A stretch of DNA of 64,000 nt from assembly GCA_963726785.1 (NCBI GenBank), contig CAVSDJ010000009.1, positions 496,001-560,000 of the forward strand, written 5' to 3'. The translations under genes and the position numbers were made by a program. Within the stretch, counting starts at the first letter, position 1; each line of letters begins with the position of its first letter. Shown here in pieces: positions 36,809 to 45,950 of this stretch. The notes below the pieces were generated by a model. That model worked only from the letters and a program-made list of their open reading frames with translations. It made no database searches and had not been told where the DNA came from. This DNA is from DATEKX01 sp963726785. Its GTDB lineage: Bacteria; Acidobacteriota; Blastocatellia; UBA7656.

Positions 36809-37036
36809 TTACTTGCGGAGCTTCTTGTTGCGGTCAAGCTTCACGGTCTTTGTCGCTTTCGGGATCTCTTTGGGAACTTCATCCCTTATGTGCAGCTTGA
36901 GTTGAGGAAACATATCCAGCTTCACGTTAAGAGATCCGTCAGAGTTGACGAACGCCACTCCGCATCTGCGGAAAAAGGTTTTGCCTCCGGTATCATCTAT
37001 CGAAGACACGATTTTCTTAGCTACTTGTGCGGCCAT
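36809..37036 (-). CDS. Conserved small protein of integrative elements
   Basis: 75 residues from ATG 37036 (AAGGAG, 7 bases upstream). KTFFRRCGVAFVNSDGSLNVKLDMFP matches a short family seen beside DUF932/DUF2958 genes on plasmids and ICEs. Function unknown. The start codon lies 12 bases beyond the DUF2958 stop, in the same direction. Confidence 0.72.
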   Translation of the reverse strand: MAAQVAKKIVSSIDDTGGKTFFRRCGVAFVNSDGSLNVKLDMFPQLKLHIRDEVPKEIPKATKTVKLDRNKKLRK

Positions 37037-37047
37037 TATCAATCTCC

Positions 37048-37354
37048 TTATATCTGACATCTGATTTTCGGTTTAGGTGAGAAGTGAATATCACGCTCAA
37101 TCTTGAGACCCATAGGCCCGGCAACTGAGCTTAGTTCGTTAAGCGATGAATACCCCCACTCTCTTTCTTGTCCGATGACGTACCCAAAGAAAATGAAGTC
37201 TCCGTCTTGTTGTTCGCCTTCGGTGATAAACCAAGTCCATTGACCCCAGGGATAAAAGAATTTCAGATGTACCGTTGGATCTTTTTCATGTTCTTGGCTG
37301 TAGAGCTTGGGTATTGCTTCTTAGTTCGTCAGGGAAGAATTCGTACTCTTCCAT
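37048..37354 (-). pseudogene. DUF2958 protein, broken by one frame change near 37317
   Basis: ATG 37354 (AGGAGG upstream) opens MEEYEFFPDELR, then one extra base shifts the frame. The rest reads AIPKLYSQEHEKDPTVHLKF, WGQWTWFITEGE, FGYVIGQEREWGYSSLNEL, GPMGLKIERDIHF, the DUF2958 pattern, ending at 37048. About 101 residues if repaired. Confidence 0.65.
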
Positions 37355-37361
37355 ATCCCTC

Positions 37362-38102
37362 CTAGAACGGCCTGTAGTAGCGGTTGAGAAATGGAGCCGA
37401 GCTTCCGGTTGCCTGAACTGTTGAAAGGCTTTGAGGTCTTTGAAAGCTGACGTGAAAGCATTAGAGAGCGTCCACAGCGTAGCTTCCTTGAACTCCTCAT
37501 ACTTGAGGGTTGAAGAAATGCTTGTGGACGCGTTTATGAGTCTAGGCGGACCGCAAGTTTTGCCTTCTACGAACGCCTCATAGATGATTAGCCTTGGCAT
37601 CGTTCGCGGAAAGGATGTTGGCTCTCCAGTCGAGATTGATCTTTGAAGCGGCTCGAAGCCCCTCTGTATCCGGTCAACGCCTATTGAGAGCGCATCAACC
37701 AGATTGAAGTTCTTCGAGTGCTTGGAGAGCACGGGCGAGAAGTCGCCTTTAAACATCATGTTGCTGAGCAGACAAAAACCCTGTATCCGACCGTGAGAGC
37801 AAGCCGCATTGACTTGTCATTGGCATTACGAAGTCCGATAGCGAAGCGCACTCCTGAAAACTCGTGGTCAAGTTCCATCAGTCCGAACATCTTCGCGCCG
37901 TCTGGTGAGACTGCATATTCATCTGCGAGGACATTGCTATGTGCCTGAATCCGAGTGTTTCAATCAGCGCTTCGACTATCTCGATATGCGCGATAGGCCG
38001 GTGGGTATCAGTTCCAACGGGAGCAGGGAGAGTCCGAAGAAAATCCCTATTTACCCGATGCGTACCACATCCAGCTACAAGTGTACTATCTGACTGTTCC
38101 AA
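37362..38102 (-). pseudogene. DUF932 (phage/plasmid-like TIGR03299) protein with three frame breaks
   Basis: TTG 38102 with AAGGAGG upstream opens APVGTDTHRPIAHIEIVEAL. A break near 37945 moves to a frame reading DEYAVSPDGAKMFGLMELDH, VRFAIGLRNANDKSMRLA and VGYRVFVC. A break near 37765 moves to MMFKGDFSPVLSKHSKNF, ALSIGVDRIQRGFEPLQ and LSNAFTSAFKDL. A third, near 37408, gives the natural end FRATGSSAPFLNRYYRPF and stop at 37362. Role of DUF932 unknown; common on plasmids and phages. Confidence 0.7.
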
Positions 38103-38136
38103 CTATTAATACCTCCTTGTGTAGTAGAAAGAGCTA

Positions 38137-38224
38137 GAGTGATAGCCGAGGGCAGATACATTTCGGCTACCGCTCCAGCCCCTAACGATTTCGTCCTAGG
38201 GATAAGTTGGCGTTAGGAGTGGAG
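38137..38224 (-). ncRNA. Structured leader upstream of the DUF932 gene
   Basis: Two stems: GATAGCCGA (38141-38149) with TCGGCTACC (38163-38171), and CCTAACG (38181-38187) with CGTTAGG (38211-38217), the second extended by CTCCA/TGGAG. Could be a regulatory 5' leader; not a family I recognise. Confidence 0.45.
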
Positions 38225-38255
38225 GTGTATTAACAATCGGGTCTATTGATTGTTG

Positions 38256-38465
38256 TTAAGAGGATTTGCGCGTTCCGTACCAAGTGATGTCACCCTGGCG
38301 AACGCGGCCAATGTAGGCGAGGAGTAAACCGAGAACCTGAATGACAGTGGTAATAGCGTTTGCAATGTCTTGCTCAGATACTGGCAATTGGTGGTTGATC
38401 TGCTTGGCTATTGCTCCGAGCACCATCGCAAGAACTCCCGCTATCGTCATTGAATAATTGCTCAT
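38256..38465 (-). CDS. Phage holin
   Basis: 69 residues from ATG 38465: two hydrophobic helices (TIAGVLAMVLGAIA, ITTVIQVLGLLLAYIG) and the ending RVRQGDITWYGTRK that I know from small phage holins. A longer frame from 38582 has a GAGG site and could give a second, antiholin-like form, but homologues start at the shorter site. Located after the papain-like peptidase and coiled-coil membrane protein, forming a lysis cassette. Confidence 0.75.
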   Translation of the reverse strand: MSNYSMTIAGVLAMVLGAIAKQINHQLPVSEQDIANAITTVIQVLGLLLAYIGRVRQGDITWYGTRKSS

Positions 38466-38624
38466 ATTCTTGAGGATTAATAATAAAGTAGTGGTAGAAA
38501 ATGTATCCGGTTTTATCAAGCATAAGAGGAAGCAAACCAGCTCAGGGGTAAGGTGAGTATCCACGAAGCCAGTATGCTTCATAGCCTCATCATACTCTTT
38601 TCATCTGATCTGTAAATTGAGGGG

Positions 38625-38633
38625 TGTGGATAA
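38625..38633 (-). promoter_or_regulatory. DnaA-box-like 9-mer, site 4
   Basis: TGTGGATAA directly abutting the stop codon of the peptidase gene, upstream of the holin gene. Confidence 0.5.
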
Positions 38634-39545
38634 CTATTGGAAGTTAATTTCTAGGTCTACTGTAAAATCAGTGCTCCCATCGGCATTGACTGTGTGAGCT
38701 TGGTAACTGTCAGGCTTAGAGAAAGAGCGGTACTGTTCTTCATTAGTAGCCTTGATGATCTGCGCTCCATTAGGAGTGTCAATCAAAACACCATAGGCAC
38801 CGTTGATTTTGATCTTTTTGACTTTGAACATAGTTTGTTCCTTTGGAATTAACGTCCATGGATTGAACGTCATTCCTGAATTAAAATAATTCTCTTTAAT
38901 GTGGTGCTCGGTTATGCCGGTATTGCACCAGCTAGACTTTGCGATAATGCACTTCCATCCATCGTGTATATGATAGCCGTAGGCATAGAGCGCGTGGCCC
39001 CACTGGGCTTCACCTGGAAAAGGAGGCCGAGGGTTAGCCAAGTCTTGCCAGCCTGGATTCGAGCCTGTAACGCCGAATACAACGCCTTTATATGCTTTGA
39101 CAGCAGAAGCGACAGTATCAATGTCGCCAGGGAGTACGAAGAAGTTTAATTCTTTATCGTCGTCTCGGTACTCTTGCTTGGTTCCTGTTTTGTCCCGCAT
39201 ATTCTGCGGAGTCTGCGTAATAGGATCAAAGACTTCATCGCGGGTTGCTTGTCCGTTGTTTACTACCTGCCAGCCGCCATCTCTAATATAGGCTCCGTAG
39301 TCCAAAGCAATTCGGCAAAACAAATCTCTGCGTGAGTAATTCTTAGGATGTAGCTGGGTATGATAGTAGCTCCACGCCTGAGCTACACACGAATCAGAGG
39401 TGCCCTGGTCTTCGTTGCCAGGATCAGGTAGGCGAAACTCTCTTGACCAATCTACTTGAGGAGTAGCGCCGAGTGATTCAATTTTGTAGTCACGCTTATC
39501 CACCGGATCAGGCAGAGCGCCTTTAGGTAGGGTTTCAATATTCAT
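38634..39545 (-). CDS. Papain-like (C1-type) cysteine peptidase of the phage
   Basis: 303 residues without signal peptide. GNEDQGTSDSCVAQAWSYY carries the catalytic Cys (oxyanion Gln in DQGTSDSC), WGHALYAYGYH the His, and AKSSW the third position, with Ser where papain has Asn. The C-terminal 70 residues form a separate beta domain (KKIKINGAYGVLIDTPNG). Placed between tail/ejection genes and the holin, it may be an endolysin-like or virion-associated peptidase that cuts peptide cross-links. Confidence 0.78.
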   Translation of the reverse strand: MNIETLPKGALPDPVDKRDYKIESLGATPQVDWSREFRLPDPGNEDQGTSDSCVAQAWSYYHTQLHPKNYSRRDLFCRIALDYGAYIRDGGWQVVNNGQATRDEVFDPITQTPQNMRDKTGTKQEYRDDDKELNFFVLPGDIDTVASAVKAYKGVVFGVTGSNPGWQDLANPRPPFPGEAQWGHALYAYGYHIHDGWKCIIAKSSWCNTGITEHHIKENYFNSGMTFNPWTLIPKEQTMFKVKKIKINGAYGVLIDTPNGAQIIKATNEEQYRSFSKPDSYQAHTVNADGSTDFTVDLEINFQ

Positions 39546-39556
39546 TGGTTTGATGA

Positions 39557-39826
39557 TTAATGATTGAGTTGTTGAATGATGTAAGCAAATCCTATCAGAT
39601 TAAGCAGCCCAATAATGCCAACAGCACCCCATACATACTTTTCGATAAAGCGAAGTCTAACTTCGTGGTCTTGGAATTCTTTCTGCGTTACTCGGTCGTC
39701 TTCGAGACTTTTAAGCCTATCGGAAGTACCGTCCTTGAGTTCTTTAATGTCTGTTCTTATTTGTTTGACTTGCTCGTGAAGAGTAACAAGCAAATCGTGA
39801 TCTGAGTTTTGTCGTCTGTCGGCCAT
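39557..39826 (-). CDS. XhlA-like coiled-coil membrane protein
   Basis: 89 residues: heptad coiled coil (about 10-60) and a C-terminal membrane helix (WGAVGIIGLLNLIGFAYII). Typical of haemolysin XhlA-like phage lysis accessory proteins. Eleven bases upstream of the peptidase gene. Confidence 0.7.
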   Translation of the reverse strand: MADRRQNSDHDLLVTLHEQVKQIRTDIKELKDGTSDRLKSLEDDRVTQKEFQDHEVRLRFIEKYVWGAVGIIGLLNLIGFAYIIQQLNH

Positions 39827-39907
39827 TGTGGATTACTTGGGGATAACTCCCCATTGACTTAATTATGAGAGGGTGTATTGTGTGGGTATGATTACTAACA
39901 CTTATTT

Positions 39908-39994
39908 ATGCATATTGTAGCTGGCTGTGTGGGCATATTAATTGTTGCCTTCTGTCTTGCCTTTCTGAACTACCTGGACGAAAACCATTATTAA
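39908..39994 (+). CDS. Possible 28-residue membrane peptide on the opposite strand
   Basis: Starts MHIVAGCVGILIVAFCLAFL and ends ENHY at 39994, overlapping the last bases of the minus-strand ejection gene. TTGACT and TATTGT-like boxes lie upstream (about 39855-39885), but no ribosome site is seen. Confidence 0.3.
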   Translation: MHIVAGCVGILIVAFCLAFLNYLDENHY

Positions 39995-42039
39995 CGGGCA
40001 ATCTGCACTCCGGCCCCTCGACCGATTGTCGGGGCTATTTTCTTTATCACCTGGGCTGCTTTGCTTTGGCTGGCCTTACCAATAGTGACCGCTGTTTTGC
40101 CAACGATTCTTGGAGATGCCGCTGCTGCTGTTATAGGAATAGTTGCCATTGACGCTGGGCTTGCAAAACCAATTCCGAACTGAGCGCCACCTACTAAGGT
40201 GGTTATATACTTTCCTAACCCTTCCGGTGTCCATTGTGCCATCGTGAGTCCTGCAATATCAGCCATCAGATCAACACCAGCCTTATCTCCTAGCTGCTCG
40301 ACTATAGGGCGGTAAACTTTCGACTTCGGATTAAAGACGTTGATAAGTTTTCTAAGCGCGGTGTTCGGATCATTGCTGCCAAGTTTCAACTGGCTTCTGA
40401 TGTTATTGATGACTTCTGATTCAGCGGCATACAGAGAATTCATCTCTGCTACTTGCGGAACTCGCTTTCCTACATACTCGCTGAGATTAGTTCTAAGAGC
40501 GCCAATGATGGCATTGAATTTCTTTTCAGAAGACCCCAGACTGATACCACCGACTTTATAGCTATCAATCACTTGGCGCAGGTTGTTCATTCCAGTAGGC
40601 GTGGTATTAGTCCAGTCATAGATCCGATTGACGAGCTTCTGGAGCTTATGAGCGTGAGTGTCATCAATCGCGGCCTCACTCCAATCAAGTAACCTGCCTT
40701 TGGCATTAATATCAAATTCTTTAAGGGTCGTGGTAGCTACCTGCTTTACGCCTTTGGTTGAAAGGTTCGTAGGCACGCCAATGACAGTACCCGGTACATA
40801 GCCTTTAGTGGCTTTAGCTTCTGCATCCGTCAGCATACGTTTAACGTAAAGCTGACCATCTTTTGTATAGGTGGCTTCTTTTTCAAGCTTGGATAGACCT
40901 GATTTGAAGCTCAAGCCTCTAGCTTCCTTCAACTGGTCGAGCGCATCAAGAGCGTTCTGTGAGATGCGTTGTGCGGCCATCTCTCCACCCTCTGATACAG
41001 CGTGAGTGATAGCTGCTTGTACTTTTTGCGGATTCTTGAGCGCGTATTCAATTGCATCCTTCGGAACACCGCTTAAAGATGAGGCAATAAATTTGGATAC
41101 TTCTTTGGCTGCTGATCCAAGCTTGGCTATTGCCTTGGTTGCTATCGGGAACACGCCACCAAAGATGGCAGCGTTTTTCACTTCTTCTTTTGAGCCGCCT
41201 TGCAGGGCAGTAACCCCGGCTGCTTCTCCTGCGCCGATTGTTGATCTGGCTCCGAGTTTGAGCGCAGCCTTAGTTACCTTGCCGACCTTGAGCGCATCTA
41301 TTCCTGCTTCTGTTGCTTTGGTCGCTTTGGCGACTTCCCCTGCTGGTATAAAGAACTCAGCAACTTGTTCAGTTCCGAATCCAACTTTTTCCGCTGTTCC
41401 TTGTGGTTTGAAATTTTGTTTATAGGGTTGAAGCTTTTTATCAAACTCTCCTCCGGCCTTTACCACTTGTGTTAGTGGCCCTATCCCTGGAATGGTCATA
41501 AATGTATTAGGAACTTTGGAAGCAACCTTCCGAGCTAATCCTGTAAGGTTTGAGATGGTACTTAATACCCCCTTGACTGCGCCTAAGCCAAACCCCTTTA
41601 CGCCCTTTTCTCCTTGTTGCGGTGCAGGCTCTTGGCCAGAAGGAATGTAGTTATCTTGAATGATCTTATCGAGTATTTGTTCAGGTGCTGCCCCCCGGCT
41701 CAATGCTTCCTGAAATACAGGTGCTTTATCTTGGTTCTGAGTGATTATTGCTTGCAGAATAGTCTGCGAATCAGCACCGCGCCCCTTAGCCGCTACAATG
41801 GCATCAATCACCCTGCCGTAGGACACAGGCAAAGAAGCCTGTTGATTGGCAGGCTGGCTTTGCACCACAGGGCTGAAAGAGGGCTGTACGGGCTGTGTTG
41901 CCACTCTAGGCGCTAAAGTAGCCTGCCGAGGCTGAGTAGCCACCTTTGGGGCAAGTGTCGGCTGTACTGGTGCGCTCTGTACTTTTGGGGCAAGTGTCGG
42001 CTGGTTTGAGGGAGCCGATAGGACTTGTAATCCAGGCAT
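39991..42039 (-). CDS. Large internal/ejection virion protein (probable)
   Basis: 682 residues. N-terminal tandem PTLAPKV/ATLAPRV-type repeats (about 10-60), a region like lytic or DNA-ejection proteins with hydrophobic segments (GLGAVKGVLSTISNLTGLA, PIATKAIAKLGSAAKEV), helices, and a Gly/Ala-rich C-terminus with membrane-like stretches. Lies between the 740-residue protein and the lysis genes, where short-tailed phages keep their ejection proteins. No catalytic motif found. Confidence 0.6.
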   Translation of the reverse strand: MPGLQVLSAPSNQPTLAPKVQSAPVQPTLAPKVATQPRQATLAPRVATQPVQPSFSPVVQSQPANQQASLPVSYGRVIDAIVAAKGRGADSQTILQAIITQNQDKAPVFQEALSRGAAPEQILDKIIQDNYIPSGQEPAPQQGEKGVKGFGLGAVKGVLSTISNLTGLARKVASKVPNTFMTIPGIGPLTQVVKAGGEFDKKLQPYKQNFKPQGTAEKVGFGTEQVAEFFIPAGEVAKATKATEAGIDALKVGKVTKAALKLGARSTIGAGEAAGVTALQGGSKEEVKNAAIFGGVFPIATKAIAKLGSAAKEVSKFIASSLSGVPKDAIEYALKNPQKVQAAITHAVSEGGEMAAQRISQNALDALDQLKEARGLSFKSGLSKLEKEATYTKDGQLYVKRMLTDAEAKATKGYVPGTVIGVPTNLSTKGVKQVATTTLKEFDINAKGRLLDWSEAAIDDTHAHKLQKLVNRIYDWTNTTPTGMNNLRQVIDSYKVGGISLGSSEKKFNAIIGALRTNLSEYVGKRVPQVAEMNSLYAAESEVINNIRSQLKLGSNDPNTALRKLINVFNPKSKVYRPIVEQLGDKAGVDLMADIAGLTMAQWTPEGLGKYITTLVGGAQFGIGFASPASMATIPITAAAASPRIVGKTAVTIGKASQSKAAQVIKKIAPTIGRGAGVQIAR

Positions 42040-42043
42040 AGAA

Positions 42044-44266
42044 TTAGAAACTAAAATTTAAGTCTGAAAGATTGGCGGGTGAAGAAGGGTAGTTACTTGG
42101 CATTTGCAGCCCTCCGGCTGAGCCTGATGCCTGTTTAAGAGAGTTCAATACTGCGTCTCTGTTCTGTTTCTTCTGAATAAGCACCTGCTGAGAATCGCCA
42201 GGATACGGTAGGTATTGCTGATAGGCATTATCGAATTCGCTCTGAGCAATAGCTGCCCCGGACTCACGCCGCAATACTGCATTGATGAAGTTTCGAGCAG
42301 CTTGTTCATACTGCTGTATGGTCGAAGACTTCAGGTTGTTTGGAGCCGCTTGCTGAGCCTTAAATCCAATGATGTTGTAGCCAGCGATTGAGCTTTCAAG
42401 CTGATCCAGTATCTGCCCTGACTGCTGAACTCTAGTCGCATATCCTGATGCTGAATTCTGGGCGTCTGTTGGCTGTTTAGTATTTGGAATTTGTAAGCCT
42501 AACTGCGCCATTCGAGCGGTCACTGCTTTCTGCTGCGCCTCAGGAAGCTGCGTGAGTAATTGAGGATTGCTGATGACTTGCTGGACAAGGTTATCAACCG
42601 TGTTATTACCAAGCTGTGATGCGCCTTGTACTAATGAACCATTTCCGCCTTCTCTCTGGTACATCTGCGCTACGACTCTTGCCTTCTGGTCATAAGAAAG
42701 GTTCGCCCAGTTTTTGGCATCTGGAATCTGGTCAATATAAGTCCATCGCGGCTGGCCTGATTGCGTATAGAATCCGACTTTATCAATAGCCTTAATCGTG
42801 GTTGTAATAGGATCACCGAGGAGCTTGGCGGTCTTTAAGTTTGAGTTACCTGGGAACGGATCACCAGCAACGTAATCAACACCCTCAACGAGTCCAGCTA
42901 GTTTTGCTACATCGGTTGTAAAGGCTGTTGGATTGTTATTGCGGTCAGTTCGCATTCCAGTAGAGCCGGTATTGAACTTCAAACCCTCGCCATAATTCGC
43001 CCCTCCGCCATTGCCGTTTAATGTTCCTGTATTCTTATTCAAAACATATGGCTGACCGCTAATCGGATCAAAACCGAGAGAATAAGAGTCCTTTGATTGT
43101 GGAGCAATGACTTGCTCAAAGGTTCCGGTGTCAGGGTTCCATCTGAAGTATCCTGATTCTGCGCTACCGATAGTGTCAGGCTTGGCAGCTTTGACTTTGG
43201 CCTGCAAGTAATCAGGTAAGTAGGCATAGGCTTGGCTCGATTTCTTGCTTTGTAAGTCCTGGATTTGCTGTTCAGCTTTAGTCTGTAGGTACTGGAGCTT
43301 CTGAGCGTTGAATGTCTGATTGCTACTAAAGTCAGCGGTAGTTCTGGTAACGAGGTTATTGACCTCATTGATCCCTGAGTTGTAGAGGTCTACATACCGT
43401 TGCTGTTCATCCATAAGATTCCCAATTTCTGCATTGCCCTGGTCATTAAGGTTTTTCAGTCTTCCAGTACGGGATGCTTCAGAGAGAAATGGATTCTCAT
43501 TAACGGTGCCTTGCTTGTCAGTGTACTTCTGTTTGATAGCGGCAACCCTACTATCAAGTTCGGCTATCTTAGCCTTCAGATCAGCGAGGCCAGCTTGATT
43601 AAAAGCATCCTGGTAAATCTGCTGTGTAGTCTTTGACGGAGGAGTGAATAGAGTGCTTTCTAAGCCAGGAATACCTAAACCCTCATTAATCTTTGCGCGC
43701 TCTTCTGGGGTTACTGCGTATTGCCCTGAAGTCAGCTTCAAATAGTCATCCACGCTTAACCCAGCCTGTGCAGCAGCGCGGGCAAGAGCTTGGTTGGGAT
43801 CAGCAGGAGTAGCGGGCGTTGAGGTCGGCGCATTGGGGAAAGCTACAGCCCCTTGGGATTGCCCACTAGGAGCAGCGTTCAATTCGCTCAGAGAGGAAAG
43901 ATTTCGGCCTGTCCTGGTCAGAACATAGTTCAACACATCTCGCTCATTGGAGAAGCCAGCGCCATTCTCTGCGTTGTAATACTCCAAAACGCCTGGATTA
44001 ACGGATGAGGCTCTTGTGCCAATAATCTGAGCATAGAGCGGGTCAAGCTGAACTGGTTGAGCCGTTGCTTTGGGCTGTTGCTGCGGGTAGTACGTCTTGT
44101 TGCTTGGCTGTCCGCCGATGGGCATTGCTGGCGCAGGGGTAACAGGCGGCACAGGCCCATATGTTTGCTGCGGGTTTCCTGCCGGTTGCAAACCTGCCGC
44201 TGAACCACCTTGTAGATTTTGGTTGCCCCCTTGGAGGTTGAGGGGATCACCGAAGAGTAAGCTCAT
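42044..44266 (-). CDS. Large internal/ejection virion protein (probable)
   Basis: 740 residues. Gln/Pro/Gly-rich N-terminus, helical middle, and a C-terminal block AARNFINAVLRRESGAAI ... YPGDSQQVLIQKKQNRD that I have seen in large internal proteins of many phages. Its stop lies 4 bases before the 682-residue gene. No enzyme motif. Function inferred from position and this block. Confidence 0.62.
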   Translation of the reverse strand: MSLLFGDPLNLQGGNQNLQGGSAAGLQPAGNPQQTYGPVPPVTPAPAMPIGGQPSNKTYYPQQQPKATAQPVQLDPLYAQIIGTRASSVNPGVLEYYNAENGAGFSNERDVLNYVLTRTGRNLSSLSELNAAPSGQSQGAVAFPNAPTSTPATPADPNQALARAAAQAGLSVDDYLKLTSGQYAVTPEERAKINEGLGIPGLESTLFTPPSKTTQQIYQDAFNQAGLADLKAKIAELDSRVAAIKQKYTDKQGTVNENPFLSEASRTGRLKNLNDQGNAEIGNLMDEQQRYVDLYNSGINEVNNLVTRTTADFSSNQTFNAQKLQYLQTKAEQQIQDLQSKKSSQAYAYLPDYLQAKVKAAKPDTIGSAESGYFRWNPDTGTFEQVIAPQSKDSYSLGFDPISGQPYVLNKNTGTLNGNGGGANYGEGLKFNTGSTGMRTDRNNNPTAFTTDVAKLAGLVEGVDYVAGDPFPGNSNLKTAKLLGDPITTTIKAIDKVGFYTQSGQPRWTYIDQIPDAKNWANLSYDQKARVVAQMYQREGGNGSLVQGASQLGNNTVDNLVQQVISNPQLLTQLPEAQQKAVTARMAQLGLQIPNTKQPTDAQNSASGYATRVQQSGQILDQLESSIAGYNIIGFKAQQAAPNNLKSSTIQQYEQAARNFINAVLRRESGAAIAQSEFDNAYQQYLPYPGDSQQVLIQKKQNRDAVLNSLKQASGSAGGLQMPSNYPSSPANLSDLNFSF

Positions 44267-44274
44267 AGTGATTG

Positions 44275-45006
44275 CTAGTTAAGATAATTAAAATTGCCAG
44301 TATAAATGCTGTTCTTAGCCGCTGATTGCCCGCCGAGAAAGTCAGGCACATTGAACATCGGACGCCCTTTCGACTGGAGGAGTGCGCGCTGTTCTTTGAA
44401 AGGTTTCCATAGGATTTCGAGTGTCTGGTAGGCTTTCTTACGCTCTATTTCAGCTTGGTCAGGGTTCTTCAGCTTCTCGCTATCCAGTGCTTCAGCATAC
44501 GCAAGCTGTACGATGGCTTCATTGCCTGAATGTTCGTTGTTGTCAGTGGTCGGGCTAAAGGGAAGTAGGTCAGAAGTCGCGGATAAGGTGGTAGGGAATT
44601 TCTTGCCGAACAAACATAATTCATCTCCGACTGTATAGGCGTTTCCATTGACGAAAATATAGCTTTCTACTTCGGTCCAGATTCTATCGGCGGCGCTTTC
44701 ATTGTCCTCAAACCATTTGAAATAGTCTTCGTCAATGAGCTTTTTGTATTCTTTGCCACCGATAGTGAGCCGGTAGATGCTGCTGTTCATCAGGTCTGAT
44801 GGCTGGTCATAGTAATCAGTGCTGATGGTGGTTGCTTTCTTCACCTTCTTGGTAAACGGCCAGGGCTTATAGTCCCAGGCTTTGAGTACGCCAAGCTGGA
44901 TCAATACCTGTAAATCGGTATCAGTCCATTGGTCGTTATTGGCGATGTCTGAATAGTCTATATTCAGCTTTCGGGCAAGATGCTGTTTGGCTTCGAGGTT
45001 GGTCAT
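44275..45006 (-). CDS. Head-tail adaptor-like structural protein
   Basis: 243 residues, helical N-terminus (LEAKQHLARKLNID) and a DSEKLKNPDQAEIERKKAYQTLEIL helix near the end. Similar layout to tail-tubular/adaptor proteins of short-tailed phages, but no signature residues, so the assignment rests on position among structural genes. Confidence 0.5.
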   Translation of the reverse strand: MTNLEAKQHLARKLNIDYSDIANNDQWTDTDLQVLIQLGVLKAWDYKPWPFTKKVKKATTISTDYYDQPSDLMNSSIYRLTIGGKEYKKLIDEDYFKWFEDNESAADRIWTEVESYIFVNGNAYTVGDELCLFGKKFPTTLSATSDLLPFSPTTDNNEHSGNEAIVQLAYAEALDSEKLKNPDQAEIERKKAYQTLEILWKPFKEQRALLQSKGRPMFNVPDFLGGQSAAKNSIYTGNFNYLN

Positions 45007-45017
45007 TGGTTTTTAAC

Positions 45018-45942
45018 TTATACTAATGAATATTTATAAACATATACTTCCCACGCCTTATCCATAGTCGTGGCTCCGAGGCTGCCAATTTCTATGCTCG
45101 TGATATTGGCCGCACCGCTATAGAAAGCCCCTCCTTCTGTCTTAACTAGAGTTGCACCGGATTCAAATAATGAAAAGTTGAGGGCTGCTCTGTTAGCTCC
45201 GTTAAGATTCAGGTGTATGATGAGTTGTCCGTCAGCATCATTATTAGTAACGTCTGTATTGCATTTAATGACTGAGGCTGCTGCGTCAAAGCCTTGGTTT
45301 GCTGCGCCCCCGCCGCTGTTCGAGTAACCGTTATAGATGTATTTATAATTTGCGCCGGTATCACCATTTATTCTGATTCGTACATCGTAAGGCCCGCTTG
45401 TCCCTGAGTTCCCGTTCACATATCGGGCGACAATAAGGTAGTTTTCATCGCTGTTGAGGTCTAGCCCACTAATCGTCATTGAAAGTGCTGTACCTATCCC
45501 GCTGGCCTTGAGTGAAACTGGATAAGGCGGGACTTCCCAAGCAGGAAGGTTGGCACCGTTCAGAAACTTATGCGGGTCATTCGGAGCCTTTGGAGCAAAC
45601 CCATGCCTGGGCTGGGCTGACATCATTTGTTGTAACATCAGAAAGGATGATTTCGTCTTCAGTAACCTTTTTTGATACGTAGTTCCATGCACCATTGAAA
45701 TAGAAATAGACGCGCTGATTTGTTCCATCATCGTAATACTGGATTGACTCGGCAAAGGTTTTTGGTTCAAAGGTTGGAGGAGTGGACAGGTAAATGCGCG
45801 GCTTCCTGATAGCCTCAAGAACCGTCTGGTACTCGTCAGAAGAAAGCGGCGGTATTCCGACAGGATCAGGTTCCACCGTATTTTTCAGTACCGGCTCTAC
45901 CTTGCCGTCTTGTTGTAACTGGTTGAATGCAGCTTCAGTCAT
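45018..45942 (-). pseudogene. Phage tail protein split by a +1 frame change near 45590
   Basis: The N-terminal frame (ATG 45942, MTEAAFNQLQQDGKVEPVL ... DVTTNDVSPAQ) ends after a few out-of-frame residues at 45577. The continuing frame from about 45600 reads HGFAPKAPNDPHKFLNGA, the usual 'HGFxPKAPND.KFL' phage-tail motif, then a beta domain to 45018. Skipping one G in CCAGGCATGGG restores a protein of about 307 residues. It may be a programmed +1 shift, an indel, or assembly error. Confidence 0.6.
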
Positions 45943-45950
45943 GGGTTTAA

